DNA of 64,000 bases from Aeromonas popoffii (GCF_000820025.1 NZ_CDBI01000051.1:1-64000), one strand, 5' to 3'; shown: positions 36,885 to 48,191, numbered from the stretch's first letter. Notes: generated by a model from the letters alone, not told the origin. Numbers and translations are program-made.

Positions 36885-38249
36885 TCACAAGGCTTCCAGC
36901 GCATCTGCCAGTTTTTTCACCGGCACCACTTCCATCCCCTCGATAGGGTGCTTGGGCGCATTGGCATAGGGCACTATGGCACGGCGGAAACCGTGCTTGG
37001 CGGCCTCCTGCAGCCGTTCCTGACCGGATGGTACTGGCCGGATCTCGCCGGACAGGCCCACCTCACCAAACACCACCAGATCCTTGGGCAAGGCCTGATC
37101 TCTAAAGCTGGAAACCATGGCCAGCAACAGGGCCAGATCCGCACTGGTCTCTTCAACCTTGACGCCCCCCACCACGTTGATAAAGACATCCTGATCCGCC
37201 ATCTGCAGCCCGCCATGACGATGCAGTACAGCCAGCAGCATGGCGAGACGGTTGTGATCCATCCCCACGGCCACCCGGCGCGGGTTGGATAGCTGGGAGT
37301 AGTCCACCAGTGCCTGCAGCTCCACCAGCAGCGGTCGGGTACCCTCCCAGATCACCATGACGATGGAGCCGGGGGCCTGCTCCTCACCCCGGCTGAGGAA
37401 GATAGCGGAAGGGTTGCTCACCTCGCGCATGCCCTGCCCCGTCATGGCAAACACACCGAGTTCGTTGACGGCACCGAAGCGGTTCTTGTGGGAACGCAGA
37501 GTGCGAAAGCGCGAATCGTTGGCGCCATCCAGCAATACAGAACAGTCGACACAGTGCTCCAGCACCTTGGGACCCGCCAGGGTGCCATCCTTGGTCACAT
37601 GGCCCACCATGAAGATGGCGACGTGATTCTGCTTGGCGTAACGGGTCAACAGGGCCGCGGCCTCCCGCACCTGGGAAACGGAACCGGGAGATGACTGAAC
37701 ATCGGCCACATGCATCACCTGGATGGAGTCGATGACCATGATCTGCGGCTGCTCCTGCTGAGCTATGATGCAAATCTGCTCGACACTGGTCTCGGACAGC
37801 ATGCGCAGCTTGTCGGTAGGCAGCCCCAGCCGGCTGGCACGCATCGCCACCTGCTGCAGCGACTCTTCCCCAGTCACATAGAGAGTCTTCATCCGCTCAG
37901 CCAGACCGCACATGGTCTGCAACAGCAGGGTTGACTTGCCCGCCCCCGGATTGCCGCCAATCAGAATGGCCGAACCTGGCACAACGCCGCCACCGAGCAC
38001 CCGATCCAGCTCCTTGAAACCGGAAGAAAAACGGGGGATCTCTGTGGTGGCGATCTCCGCCAGCGTCTGAACCTGACTGCCGATGGCGCCGGCGTAGCCT
38101 GTGTAGCGGGCATGTTTGCCCGGCGTCACTGAGCCAAGACGCACCTCAGTGATGGTGTTCCACTCCTTGCATTCGCCGCACTGGCCTTGCCAGCGTGTGA
38201 AGTCGGCACCACATTCGGTACAAACATAGGCAGTTTTATTTTTGGCCAT
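36885..38249 (-). CDS. radA: DNA repair protein RadA
   Basis: A RecA-like helicase that promotes branch migration in recombination. It has 454 residues. An N-terminal zinc finger with two CxxC pairs (YVCTECGADF, CGECKEW), Walker A GGNPGAGKST, the RadA-specific KNRFG motif (RSHKNRFGAVNE) and a C-terminal Lon-like domain are all present. The PilZ gene that follows divergently also neighbours radA in Vibrio. Confidence 0.97.
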   Translation of the reverse strand: MAKNKTAYVCTECGADFTRWQGQCGECKEWNTITEVRLGSVTPGKHARYTGYAGAIGSQVQTLAEIATTEIPRFSSGFKELDRVLGGGVVPGSAILIGGNPGAGKSTLLLQTMCGLAERMKTLYVTGEESLQQVAMRASRLGLPTDKLRMLSETSVEQICIIAQQEQPQIMVIDSIQVMHVADVQSSPGSVSQVREAAALLTRYAKQNHVAIFMVGHVTKDGTLAGPKVLEHCVDCSVLLDGANDSRFRTLRSHKNRFGAVNELGVFAMTGQGMREVSNPSAIFLSRGEEQAPGSIVMVIWEGTRPLLVELQALVDYSQLSNPRRVAVGMDHNRLAMLLAVLHRHGGLQMADQDVFINVVGGVKVEETSADLALLLAMVSSFRDQALPKDLVVFGEVGLSGEIRPVPSGQERLQEAAKHGFRRAIVPYANAPKHPIEGMEVVPVKKLADALEAL

Positions 38250-38349
38250 GGATAACTCGGGGACAGGATGAATTCCTGCTTGATATACTTGTTTGCGACC
38301 GACAGATCAAACCCAGAATCGGAAAAGTGACTTTCCTTGGCAGGAACAC

Positions 38350-40728
38350 ATGGATTCAGAACAACAACAGCACCTGATTGAACAGCTCATTCCTCTGCTC
38401 AGAGAAAAAGATTTCGATGACATCTTCAATCGCCTGACGCAGGACGAAAACAGCAACCGCCGTTTCCTGCTCAAGATGGAGATAAAGCGCAAATGCACCC
38501 CCTGCCGGCGTGTCATCGACATGCGCGACGAGCTGGGCGAAGAGTGCCTGGTCCATGAGTTTGAAGGGATCACCCACTTCATGCCGGCCGAGGCCATAGG
38601 CCTGTTTCAGTCCCAGTGCTATCTCTACCGGGATACCTACACCCTGGGTGTCAACGAGGCGCTGCAACATTGGCAGAAACACCCCCAGAGCAAGGGTGAC
38701 GGTTCCTTGCCCCCCCCTGCCAGCCCGTTTCGCCAATACGATGTCAATCCCATCCCCTTCGCCAGCTACTACGGCCGACGTCAGGAGCGGATGCACTTCA
38801 GCTCGCCGGTGCTGATCAAGTTTCAGGATGGGGAGAAGCTGTTCGCCAAGAGCTCCGATCTCTCGCTGGGTGGGATGCGGGTATCGGTGCCCTATCTGCC
38901 CAGCTATCACACCGGCGCGCAGGTCGAGGTCTTCTTCACCGGGCTGGAGCGGGATACCCCCAATCCGGTGCTGCACCAGCCGGTCGGCTACCAGATCCTC
39001 GGCGAAGAGAGCAAAGAGGGAAAATATTGGCTGCGGCTGGTGCGATCGGGTGAACAGCCAGCATTCGATGCCTTCCTCAGCGACTTTATCGACGCCAACA
39101 AGATCCGTTATCGAGTCAGCGTCGACTATCTGCTTTCCGCCGCCATCATCAAGGGATATGAGCAGTTTTACCTGCCACGGATGACTGGCATGCCGCTCTT
39201 CTTCGGCACTGGTGACAACCCCAACCTCGAGATTGCCCTGCGTACCGAGAACAACCAGCATCTACTAGAGTACTGGCGAGACGAGAAGAATCGTGACGCA
39301 CTGGCGGGGCTCTTCAGTGCCGAGCGAATGAAACAGCTCTGCCCGGCCCCCGGCGCTACTGTAGAGACGCTCATCTACTGCTTTACCCATACGGTGCGCA
39401 GCCATATCTACTTCTTCTCGGCCACCGCCGAGGAGCTGCGCCAGAGCGGCCTCACTGCGCTCTTTTTCCAGGTAGGCTCCCGCCGCCCCAGCTGGCGTGT
39501 CTACAAATTCTCGCTGGAGGCGTGCGAGTTACGGGAAGCTGACGTCGGCCAGTTGCAAGGGCTCGAGAATCCACAGCTGCAAGACATCCTGCTGCTCGAA
39601 CGGCTCAAGCAGATCGGCTACTGCGGCCTGCTGCAAGACATCAGTCAGGAATCCCTGCGCGATGAGTTCCGCCAGGAGGGGGAGTTCAGCAATAATGCCA
39701 ACGAACTGCAGCGCTTCGGCCATGATCTTGGGGCCGCCCCCTTCGAGATCGAGACGCTGCATTATGTGCAGTTGCGCAAAGAGGCACGCTACATCCACAA
39801 GACAGCCGTCGCCATCAAACACAACGGGCGGGCCTGGCTTGGTTGGACCCGCGACATCTCGGCCCACGGCATGCAAATAGAGCTGGAAGAGGCGTTCGAG
39901 GGCGAAAAAGATGACATAGTCACCCTCGCCTTACCCCGCCTGCAGGAGCTCTCCAAGAGCATGGATTTGCAACGCCTCCCCTACCGACTGGTCAGTATCA
40001 ACCTGACCCGGACCATGCTGCATCTGTGTATCGAGGGGGACCCTGAGCGCCACATCGGTCGCCAATTCTTCAGCTTGTTGATCGAGAGCAACCAGAACAA
40101 ACTCAAGGCAGCGCAGGAGCAGCGTCGTTACCGCGGCATGGCCAGGGCGCTGCGCAACATCTACACCCATCATATCTTCAGCGCCCCCGTCTACATCAAC
40201 AAACTGAAGGGCGCACCCAAGCCGGCCTCGGTAGGCCATGCCCCGCAGGATCGCAGCCTGTCACGTCTGTTGCGGGCCTGTGCCGAGAAGGGGGATCAGG
40301 ACAACCTCTATCCCCTGTTCCACGGGGATCTGCTCAAGCAGCTGATCATGAACCCGCTGCGCGCCATCGAACGGGAAGACAAGCCACAGGAGGAAGAGGT
40401 CTACATCGCCAGTCTGCGCACGCCGGCCGGCTTGCCCGTCTTCTCCAGCCGGCTGGCCAGCAGTTTTCAGGACATGGCGGAAAAACGCAGCTTCATCGAG
40501 CTGGCACTGCGTCAGGGGGAGTTTTATTCGGTGCTGGTTGGCATTTCTCGCACCGGCCGACCCGATACCAACTTCATCGCCAACGAGCTGGATTACATCG
40601 CCAAGTTCGCCATCCACAAGGCCAGGAAGCTGGAGGAGGAGTTGTGGAGCGTGGTGGGTGTGGGTGAACTAACCGATACCAGCCAGGCCACCCTGTTCCG
40701 GCTCGGCATCACCCCGCCCATCAATTGA
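38350..40728 (+). CDS. Large protein with two PilZ domains
   Basis: A soluble 792-residue protein from the ATG at 38350. The first PilZ domain is at about 150-250 with RRQERMHFSSPV and SDLSLGGMRVSV. The second is at about 475-580 with LRKEARYIHKTAV and RDISAHGMQIEL. Both keep the RxxxR and D/NxSxxG motifs for cyclic-di-GMP. The other regions match nothing I know. The place between radA and serB recalls the Vibrio cholerae PilZ protein PlzC (from memory), which affects motility and virulence. Confidence 0.82.
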   Translation: MDSEQQQHLIEQLIPLLREKDFDDIFNRLTQDENSNRRFLLKMEIKRKCTPCRRVIDMRDELGEECLVHEFEGITHFMPAEAIGLFQSQCYLYRDTYTLGVNEALQHWQKHPQSKGDGSLPPPASPFRQYDVNPIPFASYYGRRQERMHFSSPVLIKFQDGEKLFAKSSDLSLGGMRVSVPYLPSYHTGAQVEVFFTGLERDTPNPVLHQPVGYQILGEESKEGKYWLRLVRSGEQPAFDAFLSDFIDANKIRYRVSVDYLLSAAIIKGYEQFYLPRMTGMPLFFGTGDNPNLEIALRTENNQHLLEYWRDEKNRDALAGLFSAERMKQLCPAPGATVETLIYCFTHTVRSHIYFFSATAEELRQSGLTALFFQVGSRRPSWRVYKFSLEACELREADVGQLQGLENPQLQDILLLERLKQIGYCGLLQDISQESLRDEFRQEGEFSNNANELQRFGHDLGAAPFEIETLHYVQLRKEARYIHKTAVAIKHNGRAWLGWTRDISAHGMQIELEEAFEGEKDDIVTLALPRLQELSKSMDLQRLPYRLVSINLTRTMLHLCIEGDPERHIGRQFFSLLIESNQNKLKAAQEQRRYRGMARALRNIYTHHIFSAPVYINKLKGAPKPASVGHAPQDRSLSRLLRACAEKGDQDNLYPLFHGDLLKQLIMNPLRAIEREDKPQEEEVYIASLRTPAGLPVFSSRLASSFQDMAEKRSFIELALRQGEFYSVLVGISRTGRPDTNFIANELDYIAKFAIHKARKLEEELWSVVGVGELTDTSQATLFRLGITPPIN

Positions 40729-40797
40729 GCGGCAACTCATGCCAATGAACCGGCCCAAGCGCGGATATCGACCAGGCAAACCAGCCTGGTCTCGCCA

Positions 40798-41703
40798 TCA
40801 CGCCGTCTGCGGATTGAGCAGCCACGCGAGGATCTGCGGGAAGTGATCCTCTTGTGCCTGTGGCGCCGTCAGCATGTTGATGTGATCGTAATCGAGCCGG
40901 TTGCCGTTGTCCTTGCCAAGCCGGGTGTGGCGTGTGGCAGCCCCCATCTCGGCACTGAAGCGACGCACGTCGGTCGGGTGCCCCAATACCTTGTCAGCCT
41001 TGGCTGAAATCATCCAGAGCGGCGGCCAGTTGACCCTGGCCGCCGCTTCGTCATAGACAAAGCCGTCGTGCGGATCCTGCCAGGGGCCGCACTTGATCCA
41101 GGGGATAGTCTCCTGCAGGTAGCGCAGCGACTCGTCATCGGCCCCCATCTTCAGGCTGCGGGCAGCCAGAAAACCGCTGCGCCGCGCCAGCCAGGGCGCC
41201 AGCCGATTCCAGATGAGATCCACCTTCAACCAGCGTTCCGGGTTCTGCACCGAGATGCCACGCTTGGTACCAAAGAACACCAGGCTGGCGATCTGCCCGG
41301 CCAACTCAGGCAAACGCACCAGGGTCGAGGCCATGATGACGCCCCCCCAGGAGTGAGCCATCCAGTGCAGCCTGAAGCCGGCATGGCGCGCCGCAATCCA
41401 GCGGTGCAGGGCCGGCAGATCCTCGGTGATCAGCTCGTGCTGGCCATGCCCGGCTTGCACGGCAATAGCCGGGGTGCTCAGACCCCGGCCGCGCAGGTCG
41501 GCCACATAGACCTGATAACCGTGGCGCGCCAGGAAACAAGCAAGCCCCTTGCCCGATTCGGTATAGAAGATACGGCCATTCTCGATGGCACCATGCACCA
41601 TCAGGATCGGCTCAGCATGCACGGCGACCCGTGGCTGAATGTGGCGCACGTGCAGCTGGTGCTCACCACAGGGAATAAACAGGGACTGCTGTAACAGTTC
41701 CAT
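40798..41703 (-). CDS. Alpha/beta hydrolase
   Basis: A serine hydrolase of 301 residues (ATG at 41703; a GTG one codon earlier fits the GGAGG site better). The oxyanion region is ILMVHGAIENGRIF, the nucleophile elbow AHSWGGV, and the likely catalytic His is in LDYDHINML. The segment YQVYVADLRGRGLS is typical of lipase/lysophospholipase-like members. Substrate unknown. It follows serB by about 37 bp on the same strand. Confidence 0.85.
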   Translation of the reverse strand: MELLQQSLFIPCGEHQLHVRHIQPRVAVHAEPILMVHGAIENGRIFYTESGKGLACFLARHGYQVYVADLRGRGLSTPAIAVQAGHGQHELITEDLPALHRWIAARHAGFRLHWMAHSWGGVIMASTLVRLPELAGQIASLVFFGTKRGISVQNPERWLKVDLIWNRLAPWLARRSGFLAARSLKMGADDESLRYLQETIPWIKCGPWQDPHDGFVYDEAAARVNWPPLWMISAKADKVLGHPTDVRRFSAEMGAATRHTRLGKDNGNRLDYDHINMLTAPQAQEDHFPQILAWLLNPQTA

Positions 41704-41740
41704 CACTATGCCAGGTCCTCCATGACATGGGGCAGGTAAC

Positions 41741-42757
41741 TCAAGATCCGTGACGATCCCAACGGCGATCGCGACAGGCAAGAGCACCGAGCAAGCAGAT
41801 GACCCCTTCCAAATCATGATGGTTGAGGGTGGCGGCCGCCTGGGCCCGTACCAGCGGCTTGGCGTGGATGGCAATGCCAAGAGCGGCCACCGCCATCATC
41901 TTGAGATCGTTAGCACCATCGCCGATGGCCACAGTCTGGGCGGCAACAATGCCGTACTCCTGCGCCAGCTGTTGCAGCACCTCGGCCTTGACGCTGGCGT
42001 CCACTATGCGCCCGCTCACCTTGCCGGTCAGTCGCCCCTCCTCAACCGCCAGCTCGTTGGCGAAGATGGCGTCCAGCCCCAGCACCTGCTGCAGCTCGCC
42101 AGCGAAGCGGGTGAAGCCCCCCGAGGCGATCGCCACCTTCCAGCCCGCCTGCTTGAGGGTATCGACCATCAGTTGCAAGCCCGGCATCCAGGGCATTTGG
42201 GCCGCCACCTCGTCGAGGATGGTGACCGGCGCCCCTGCCAGCAGGGCGACCCGATTGCGCAGGCTGTCGGAGAACTCCAGCTTGCCCTGCATGGCGGCGG
42301 CCGTCACGGCGGCCACCTGCTCGCCCACTCCCGCCAGACGGGCGATCTCGTCGATGCACTCGATCTGGATGGCGGTGGAGTCCATGTCCATCACCAGCAA
42401 GCCGGGCTCACTCAGAGTCGGCAGCACCGGCAAATGGCAGATGTCGATGTCCCACTCCCCGGTCTTGAGCAACTGCACCAGCTCGGGGGAAAACCTGTCC
42501 GTCCCCAACAGCAGCAAGGGCACCCCGGCCGGAGTGCTCGGCGGATAGAGCTGAGCCTGCATATCCTGCGCGGCCAGCAACTCGGCCAGGCGTGCCAGAT
42601 GGCGGGCGGCAAGGTGCTTGCCAAACAGCACAAGCCAGGCGCCATCCAGCGGTTTGGCGACGGGCAGCAGCGCCTGCGGCGTCAATTGCCACCAGGGGGC
42701 ACTGGGCAGGCACTCTGGCCACTCGGACAAGGCAGCAGGTAATTGGGACAACAGCAT
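41741..42757 (-). CDS. serB: Phosphoserine phosphatase
   Basis: The final step of serine synthesis. It has 338 residues from the ATG at 42757, which follows AAGGAAGG; an ATG nine codons upstream lacks a site. The HAD motif I is VMDMDSTAI, motif II region IASGGFTRFA, and motif IV is AIGDGANDLKMM. The N-terminal 120 residues form the ACT-like domain of the family. It is divergent from ytjB, as in E. coli. Confidence 0.95.
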   Translation of the reverse strand: MLLSQLPAALSEWPECLPSAPWWQLTPQALLPVAKPLDGAWLVLFGKHLAARHLARLAELLAAQDMQAQLYPPSTPAGVPLLLLGTDRFSPELVQLLKTGEWDIDICHLPVLPTLSEPGLLVMDMDSTAIQIECIDEIARLAGVGEQVAAVTAAAMQGKLEFSDSLRNRVALLAGAPVTILDEVAAQMPWMPGLQLMVDTLKQAGWKVAIASGGFTRFAGELQQVLGLDAIFANELAVEEGRLTGKVSGRIVDASVKAEVLQQLAQEYGIVAAQTVAIGDGANDLKMMAVAALGIAIHAKPLVRAQAAATLNHHDLEGVICLLGALACRDRRWDRHGS

Positions 42758-42877
42758 AGAGTTAGAGCCTTCCTTGATGATCATGGGGTTAACAACGCGG
42801 GCCCAGAGTAGCGTATTGCTTTTTATACAGGCAAGCGCCAAGATCCCGCCACCGCTCGTCGTCAGGAGGCTCAACGC

Positions 42878-43489
42878 TTGCGTCATCTTCCCATCAAACG
42901 TGTTCTCAGTCTGGGTGCCGGCATTTTGCTCGGCCTCTGGGTGCTCGGTGTGCTCATCCATATGCAGGGCGAGAGCCAGGCCTCGCTGCACAGCGAGGCG
43001 CGCAACCGTGCCCAGGCGCTGGTCGCCTATGCCGCCCGTGACATGAAGCGCTGGATCAAGGAAGACAAGAACAGCGAGCTGGAACGGCTGGCCCAGGATC
43101 TGGCCGCCGAGCCCGAGATCCTCGATGCCACCCTCTATGACGCCCGTGGCATCCCCCTCGCCCAATCGGACGCCGCCGTGCCACTGGACAGCCTGTTGCC
43201 CATCGGCGACAACAACAAATCGGTGCCGGAACAGGGAAAGGGCCGCATCCAGTTTGTGCAGGAGATCCTGGATGGGGAGCAGACCATAGGCTACCTGCGC
43301 ATCACACTGGAAGAGCAGAAACTGCTGGCGGACAAGGACACCCGACTCAAGGTGGTGCAAGAAAAACAGCGGCTGATGCTGCTGGTAGCGCTGCTGGCCG
43401 GCCTGCTCATCTCCTACGGCGTGCGCCGCAACTACATGCGGGTACGCAAGCACAAGAAGAAGAGCCCGCCCCAGACGCCCGGTCCCTGA
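42878..43489 (+). CDS. ytjB: YtjB/SMP family membrane protein
   Basis: A 203-residue membrane protein with a TTG start at 42878, nine bases after CAGGAGG. One helix lies near the N-terminus (about 9-27) and one near the C-terminus (about 167-183). A periplasmic domain lies between them and a Lys-rich cytoplasmic tail follows. The position divergent from serB matches ytjB (smp) in E. coli. Function is unknown. Confidence 0.85.
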   Translation: MRHLPIKRVLSLGAGILLGLWVLGVLIHMQGESQASLHSEARNRAQALVAYAARDMKRWIKEDKNSELERLAQDLAAEPEILDATLYDARGIPLAQSDAAVPLDSLLPIGDNNKSVPEQGKGRIQFVQEILDGEQTIGYLRITLEEQKLLADKDTRLKVVQEKQRLMLLVALLAGLLISYGVRRNYMRVRKHKKKSPPQTPGP

Positions 43490-43519
43490 AAAAACGGGCA
43501 CACCCCAAACTGCACATAT

Positions 43520-43548
43520 AAAAACGGCGACCCTGAGGTCGCCGTTTT
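43520..43548. terminator. Bidirectional terminator between ytjB and deoD
   Basis: The stem ACGGCGACC/GGTCGCCGT is flanked by A and T runs, between two converging genes. Confidence 0.9.
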
Positions 43549-43571
43549 GCGTGGAGCCAAAGGCTGCGGGA

Positions 43572-44285
43572 TCAGTCACCCAGCAGCACAGAGTCCAGTG
43601 CGATTTCGATCATGTCGTTGAAGGTCAGCTGACGCTCTTCGGAGGTGGTCTGCTCACCGGTACGGATATGGTCGGAGACGGTGCAGATGGTCAGTGCCTT
43701 GGCACCGTACTCTGCGGCCACGCCGTAGATACCGGCGGCTTCCATCTCGACACCCAGGATGCCGTACTTTTCCATGACATCGAACATAGAAGGGTCTGGG
43801 CTGTAGAACAGGTCGGCAGAGAAGATGTTACCAACGCGCACGGCAACGCCCTTGTTTTTGGCGGCTTGCACAGCATTGGCAACCAGGCCGAAGTCGGCGA
43901 TGGCGGCGAAGTCGTGATCCTTGAAGCGCAGACGGTTGACCTTGGAATCGGTACATGCACCCATGCCGATCACTACGTCACGCAGCTTCACGTCTTCACG
44001 CACAGCGCCACAGGAGCCGACGCGGATCAGGGTCTTCACACCGTAGTCGGTGATCAGCTCTTTGGCGTAGATGGAGCAAGACGGAATGCCCATGCCGTGG
44101 CCCATGACGGAGATACGACGACCCTTGTAGGTGCCGGTGAAGCCGAGCATGCTGCGCACGTCGCACACCTGCTCGACGTTCTCCAGGAAGGTTTCGGCGA
44201 TGTACTTGGCGCGCAGGGGGTCGCCCGGCATCAGTACGGTATCAGCAAAGGCGCCATCTTTCGCATTGATATGAGGAGTTGCCAT
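43572..44285 (-). CDS. deoD: Purine-nucleoside phosphorylase, DeoD type
   Basis: Cleaves purine (deoxy)nucleosides with phosphate. It has 237 residues (E. coli 239). The start [20 protein letters not shown], the phosphate-binding RVGSCGAV segment, and [16 protein letters not shown] are typical of the hexameric bacterial type. It is the last gene of deoC-deoA-deoB-deoD. Confidence 0.97.
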   Translation of the reverse strand: MATPHINAKDGAFADTVLMPGDPLRAKYIAETFLENVEQVCDVRSMLGFTGTYKGRRISVMGHGMGIPSCSIYAKELITDYGVKTLIRVGSCGAVREDVKLRDVVIGMGACTDSKVNRLRFKDHDFAAIADFGLVANAVQAAKNKGVAVRVGNIFSADLFYSPDPSMFDVMEKYGILGVEMEAAGIYGVAAEYGAKALTICTVSDHIRTGEQTTSEERQLTFNDMIEIALDSVLLGD

Positions 44286-44362
44286 TCTCTTGATTCCTTC
44301 ACACTAGGTTGAGTTTTATTGTCTTTATTGGTTGCCCGCCACCGAGGTGACGGGCGGGTAAA

Positions 44363-45571
44363 TTACAGGAAGCTGGTACCGTATTCCAATTTCGGCAAAC
44401 CGTGGTAGGCCGCTATGCTCTGGCCGATATCGGCAAAGGTCTCACGACGACCGACTGAGCCCGCCTTGACCGGCTTGCCGAAGAAGAGCACGGGAATGTA
44501 TTCACGGGTGTGATCCGTGCCGCCCCAGGTCGGATCACAGCCGTGATCAGCGGTCAGCACCACCACATCGCCATCTTGCAGCACCGCGAACAGCTCTGGC
44601 AGACGGGAGTCGAAATACTCCAGTGCATCGGCGTAGCCTTTCACGTCACGACGGTGACCATAGGAGGAGTCGAAATCGACGAAGTTGGTGAAGACGATGG
44701 TATTGTCACCGGCCGCTTTCACCTCTTCCAAAGTGCGATCCCACAGCTCGGTCAGACCGGTACCCTTCACCTGCTTGGTGATACCCTGGTTGGCATAGAT
44801 GTCGGCGATCTTGCCGATGGAGACCACCTGGCCACCCGCGTCTTTCATGTAATCCAGCACAGTGGGTGCCGGTGGCAGCACCGAGTAGTCGTGACGGTTG
44901 CCGGTGCGCTTGAAGTTGCCCTTGCCGCTACCCACGAACGGACGTGCGATGACGCGACCTATGTTGTAGGGCTCCAGCAGCTCGCGCACTATGTGGCACA
45001 GCTCATAGAGCTTCTCAAGACCATAGGTCTCTTCATGACAGGCGATCTGGAACACAGAGTCGGCAGAGGTGTAGAGGATCGGCTTGCCGGTACGCATGTG
45101 CTCTTCGCCGAGATCGTCCAGCACCTGGGTACCAGAGGCGTGGCAGTTGCCCAGATATCCAGGCAGACCCGCCTTCTCGACGATGGCGTCCAGCAGCTCC
45201 TGCGGGAAGCTGTTGTGGTGATCCTTGAAGTAACCCCACTCGAACAGCACGGGCACGCCAGCGATCTCCCAGTGGCCGGAGGGCGTGTCCTTGCCGGAGG
45301 AGAGCTCCTGGGCAAAACCGTAGGCACCGACAACCTCGATATCCTTCTTCAAGCCTGCCGGGAAGTAGCCGGAGGCCAGCTCCCCGGCATGGCCCAGACC
45401 CAGCTTGTTCAGGTTCGGCAGATTGAGGGCGCCACGGCCTTCAATCTCACCGGCTGCACAGGCCTTGGCAATATGGCCAAGGGTGTTGGCGCCCACATCT
45501 CCGAACTTGTCGGCATCGGCGGCAGCGCCAATACCGAAAGAGTCCATCATCAGAATAAAGGTACGTTTCAT
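44363..45571 (-). CDS. deoB: Phosphopentomutase
   Basis: Interconverts (deoxy)ribose 1- and 5-phosphates. It has 402 residues of the alkaline-phosphatase superfamily. The metal ligand region at the start is [21 protein letters not shown]. The catalytic Thr lies in [12 protein letters not shown], and [20 protein letters not shown] supplies C-terminal metal ligands. It lies 14 bp after deoA. Confidence 0.97.
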   Translation of the reverse strand: MKRTFILMMDSFGIGAAADADKFGDVGANTLGHIAKACAAGEIEGRGALNLPNLNKLGLGHAGELASGYFPAGLKKDIEVVGAYGFAQELSSGKDTPSGHWEIAGVPVLFEWGYFKDHHNSFPQELLDAIVEKAGLPGYLGNCHASGTQVLDDLGEEHMRTGKPILYTSADSVFQIACHEETYGLEKLYELCHIVRELLEPYNIGRVIARPFVGSGKGNFKRTGNRHDYSVLPPAPTVLDYMKDAGGQVVSIGKIADIYANQGITKQVKGTGLTELWDRTLEEVKAAGDNTIVFTNFVDFDSSYGHRRDVKGYADALEYFDSRLPELFAVLQDGDVVVLTADHGCDPTWGGTDHTREYIPVLFFGKPVKAGSVGRRETFADIGQSIAAYHGLPKLEYGTSFL

Positions 45572-45585
45572 GGGTTTTCCCCTTG

Positions 45586-46917
45586 TTACAAATCAGCCAG
45601 ACCGATGCGACGGTAAACCTCAGGCAACGCCTGGGGCTGGGTATCAGCGATCTTGACAGCTGCCTGCACCATGCTGGCAGCCTGAGTAAATTGATCGTCA
45701 GTTTGAGCGTGGATCAGGGCAATCGGCTTGTCAGCATCGACGCTCTGGCCCAGGCGGATAACGTCGGTCAGACCGACGGCGTAATCGAGTTTGTCACCGG
45801 CAGCACGACGACCGCCGCCCATGGCGACCACGGCCAGACCCAGCTCCCGGGTATCCATGGCGGTCACGAAGCCGGCATTGGCGGCATACACAGGGCGCAC
45901 AATGGCAGCCTTGGGCAGGTGACTGTCATAACGTTCCATGAAGTCGGACGGACCACCGAGCCCGGTCACCATGCGCCCGAAGATCTCGGCAGCCTTGCCG
46001 TTGTCGAGCACGGCCTGCAGCTTGCGGCGGGCATCGGCATCGTCGCTGGCCAGATGGGCGGAGATCAGCATCTCGGCGCACAGGCTCATGGTGACTTCGT
46101 GGATACGCGGGTTGCGGTATTCACCGGTCAGGTAACGCACCGCCTCGCGCACTTCAACCCCATTACCGGCGCTGGAAGCCAGCACCTGGTTCATGTCGGT
46201 CAGCAGGGCCGAGGTGCGACAACCGGCACCGTTGGCCACTGCCACTATGCTCTTGGCCAGCTCTTCGGAGGCTTCAAAGGTCGGCATAAAGGCGCCGGAG
46301 CCCACTTTCACATCCATCACCAGCGCTTCAAGCCCGGAGGCGAGCTTCTTGGAGAGGATGGAGCCGGTGATCATGGCGATGGATTCGACGGTGGCGGTGA
46401 TGTCACGTACTGCATAGATACGCTTGTCAGCGGGGGCGAGATCGCCGGTCTGGCCTATGATGGCGACACCGGCCTCTTTCACCACGTTCAGGAAACGATC
46501 GTTATCGACCGAGGTCTGGTAGCCGGGGATCGCATCCAGCTTGTCCAGAGTACCGCCGGTATGACCCAGACCACGACCGGAGATCATGGGCACGAAGCCA
46601 CCGCAGGCGGCGACCATGGGGCCCAGCATCAGGGAAACCACATCCCCCACACCACCGGTGGAGTGCTTGTCGACAATCGGGCCGCCCAGGTTCAGGTGAT
46701 CCCAGTTCAATACCATGCCGGAGTCACGCATGGCGCAGGTCAGGGCAACCCGCTCATCCATGCTCATGTCTTTGAAGTAAACCGCCATGGCGAGCGCCGC
46801 AATCTGGCCCTCGCCGATGGTGTTGTTGGTAATGCCCTGCACGAAGAATTGAATCTCTTGGGTACTGAGCGCTTCACCGTTGCGCTTCTTTCGAATAATT
46901 TCTTGAGGCAAAAACAT
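45586..46917 (-). CDS. deoA: Thymidine phosphorylase
   Basis: Converts thymidine to thymine and deoxyribose 1-phosphate. It has 443 residues (E. coli 440). The signature [18 protein letters not shown] and the flanking [19 protein letters not shown] are present. About 110 bp separate it from deoC. Confidence 0.97.
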   Translation of the reverse strand: MFLPQEIIRKKRNGEALSTQEIQFFVQGITNNTIGEGQIAALAMAVYFKDMSMDERVALTCAMRDSGMVLNWDHLNLGGPIVDKHSTGGVGDVVSLMLGPMVAACGGFVPMISGRGLGHTGGTLDKLDAIPGYQTSVDNDRFLNVVKEAGVAIIGQTGDLAPADKRIYAVRDITATVESIAMITGSILSKKLASGLEALVMDVKVGSGAFMPTFEASEELAKSIVAVANGAGCRTSALLTDMNQVLASSAGNGVEVREAVRYLTGEYRNPRIHEVTMSLCAEMLISAHLASDDADARRKLQAVLDNGKAAEIFGRMVTGLGGPSDFMERYDSHLPKAAIVRPVYAANAGFVTAMDTRELGLAVVAMGGGRRAAGDKLDYAVGLTDVIRLGQSVDADKPIALIHAQTDDQFTQAASMVQAAVKIADTQPQALPEVYRRIGLADL

Positions 46918-47026
46918 CCTTCATTCCCTCCGCCGTTGCTAGCGTCACATAAGCCGTTATCCCTGCCCGCGCACCATATGGCGTAGGCATAACAGGGCAA
47001 GCCACGCTCGCCCTCTCATCAACTTA

Positions 47027-47800
47027 TTAGTAACCGCTGGTGTTGGCAGGCTTGTCGCCGTGCCCCAGCGTGGCCAGCAAGCTGGCGAGCAGGCTGGAGG
47101 CGCCGAAGCGGAAGGTACGGGCACAGACCCAATCTTTACCGAGGATCTCTTCGGCCATGGCCAGGTACTGATCGGCAACGGCTGCATCTTTCACACCACC
47201 AGCCGGCTTAAAGCCGACTTTCGGGTTCTTGGCCTTGATCACTTCCATCATGATGCGGGCCGCTTCCGGGGTTGCGTTGACGGGCACTTTGCCGGTGGAG
47301 GTTTTGATGAAATCGGCACCGGCATCGATACAAATTTCGGAAGCGCGACGGATCAGTGCTGCTTCTTTCAGTTCACCGGTCTCGATGATCACTTTCAACA
47401 GCACCTTGGTGCCACAGGCTTCCTTACATGCTTTGACCAGATCAGAACCGATCTGTTCATTGCCCGCCATGAAGGCACGGTACGGGAACACCACGTCCAC
47501 TTCATCGGCACCGTAAGCCACGGCGGCGCGGGTCTCGGCCACGGCGATCTCGATGTCGTCGTTGCCATGGGGGAAGTTGGTCACGGTGGCGATGCGCACG
47601 TCGGCGGCACCGAGCTCACGCAAGGTCTTGCGAGCGATAGGAATAAAACGGGGGTAGATGCAGACGGCAGCAGTCAGGCCAGCCGGTGACTTGGCCTTGC
47701 GGCACAGGTCGATGACCTTCTGATCGGTGTCATCATCGTTCAGAGTGGTCAGGTCCATCAGGTTCAGGGCGCGTTGGGCGGCCAGTTTCAGATCAGTCAT
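47027..47800 (-). CDS. deoC: Deoxyribose-phosphate aldolase
   Basis: Splits deoxyribose 5-phosphate into acetaldehyde and glyceraldehyde 3-phosphate. It has 257 residues from the ATG at 47800, which has GGAG upstream. The Schiff-base Lys is in [10 protein letters not shown] and the second catalytic Lys in [10 protein letters not shown]. It is the first gene of the deo operon. The stretch 47801-48191 contains no convincing gene and must hold the operon promoter; I could not pick out a clear DeoR, CytR or CRP site. Confidence 0.97.
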   Translation of the reverse strand: MTDLKLAAQRALNLMDLTTLNDDDTDQKVIDLCRKAKSPAGLTAAVCIYPRFIPIARKTLRELGAADVRIATVTNFPHGNDDIEIAVAETRAAVAYGADEVDVVFPYRAFMAGNEQIGSDLVKACKEACGTKVLLKVIIETGELKEAALIRRASEICIDAGADFIKTSTGKVPVNATPEAARIMMEVIKAKNPKVGFKPAGGVKDAAVADQYLAMAEEILGKDWVCARTFRFGASSLLASLLATLGHGDKPANTSGY

Positions 47801-48191
47801 TCTGTTCTCCAAAGTCTCGATTTAATCCTGATTCCAGGGGCGAGCGCCTGCGTGTCGCAGCGCAACCAGCAAGACACGACTCCCAAGGATACGGGAATGG
47901 AATTACAGCGCGCCGCACAGGCAATGTGGCTGTAAATAAGGCAAGAGCCCTGTCACTTTCTTACAAAAGTGCGGACTTGGTTCCATGAAGACTTGAGAAG
48001 GGCCGACAACTGATGACCCGACTTCCCAATCAATTCCATTTGACCGCCAACACCCGATTTGATCGGATATTAGTCAATGCCAGCACCCTGCTGGCAATGC
48101 CTATTTCAGCCGAGATACCCCGTGTTTGCAAGCCAGATTTGCCAATTTCAGAGGTACCTCACATCTGGCAAATCCGTTACTGGAACGTGCG

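Noticed and set aside
41741-43579. A 612-residue reading of serB with a long N-terminal extension
   Set aside because: The extension is antisense to ytjB. The ATG at 42757 has a ribosome-binding site and gives the normal SerB length.
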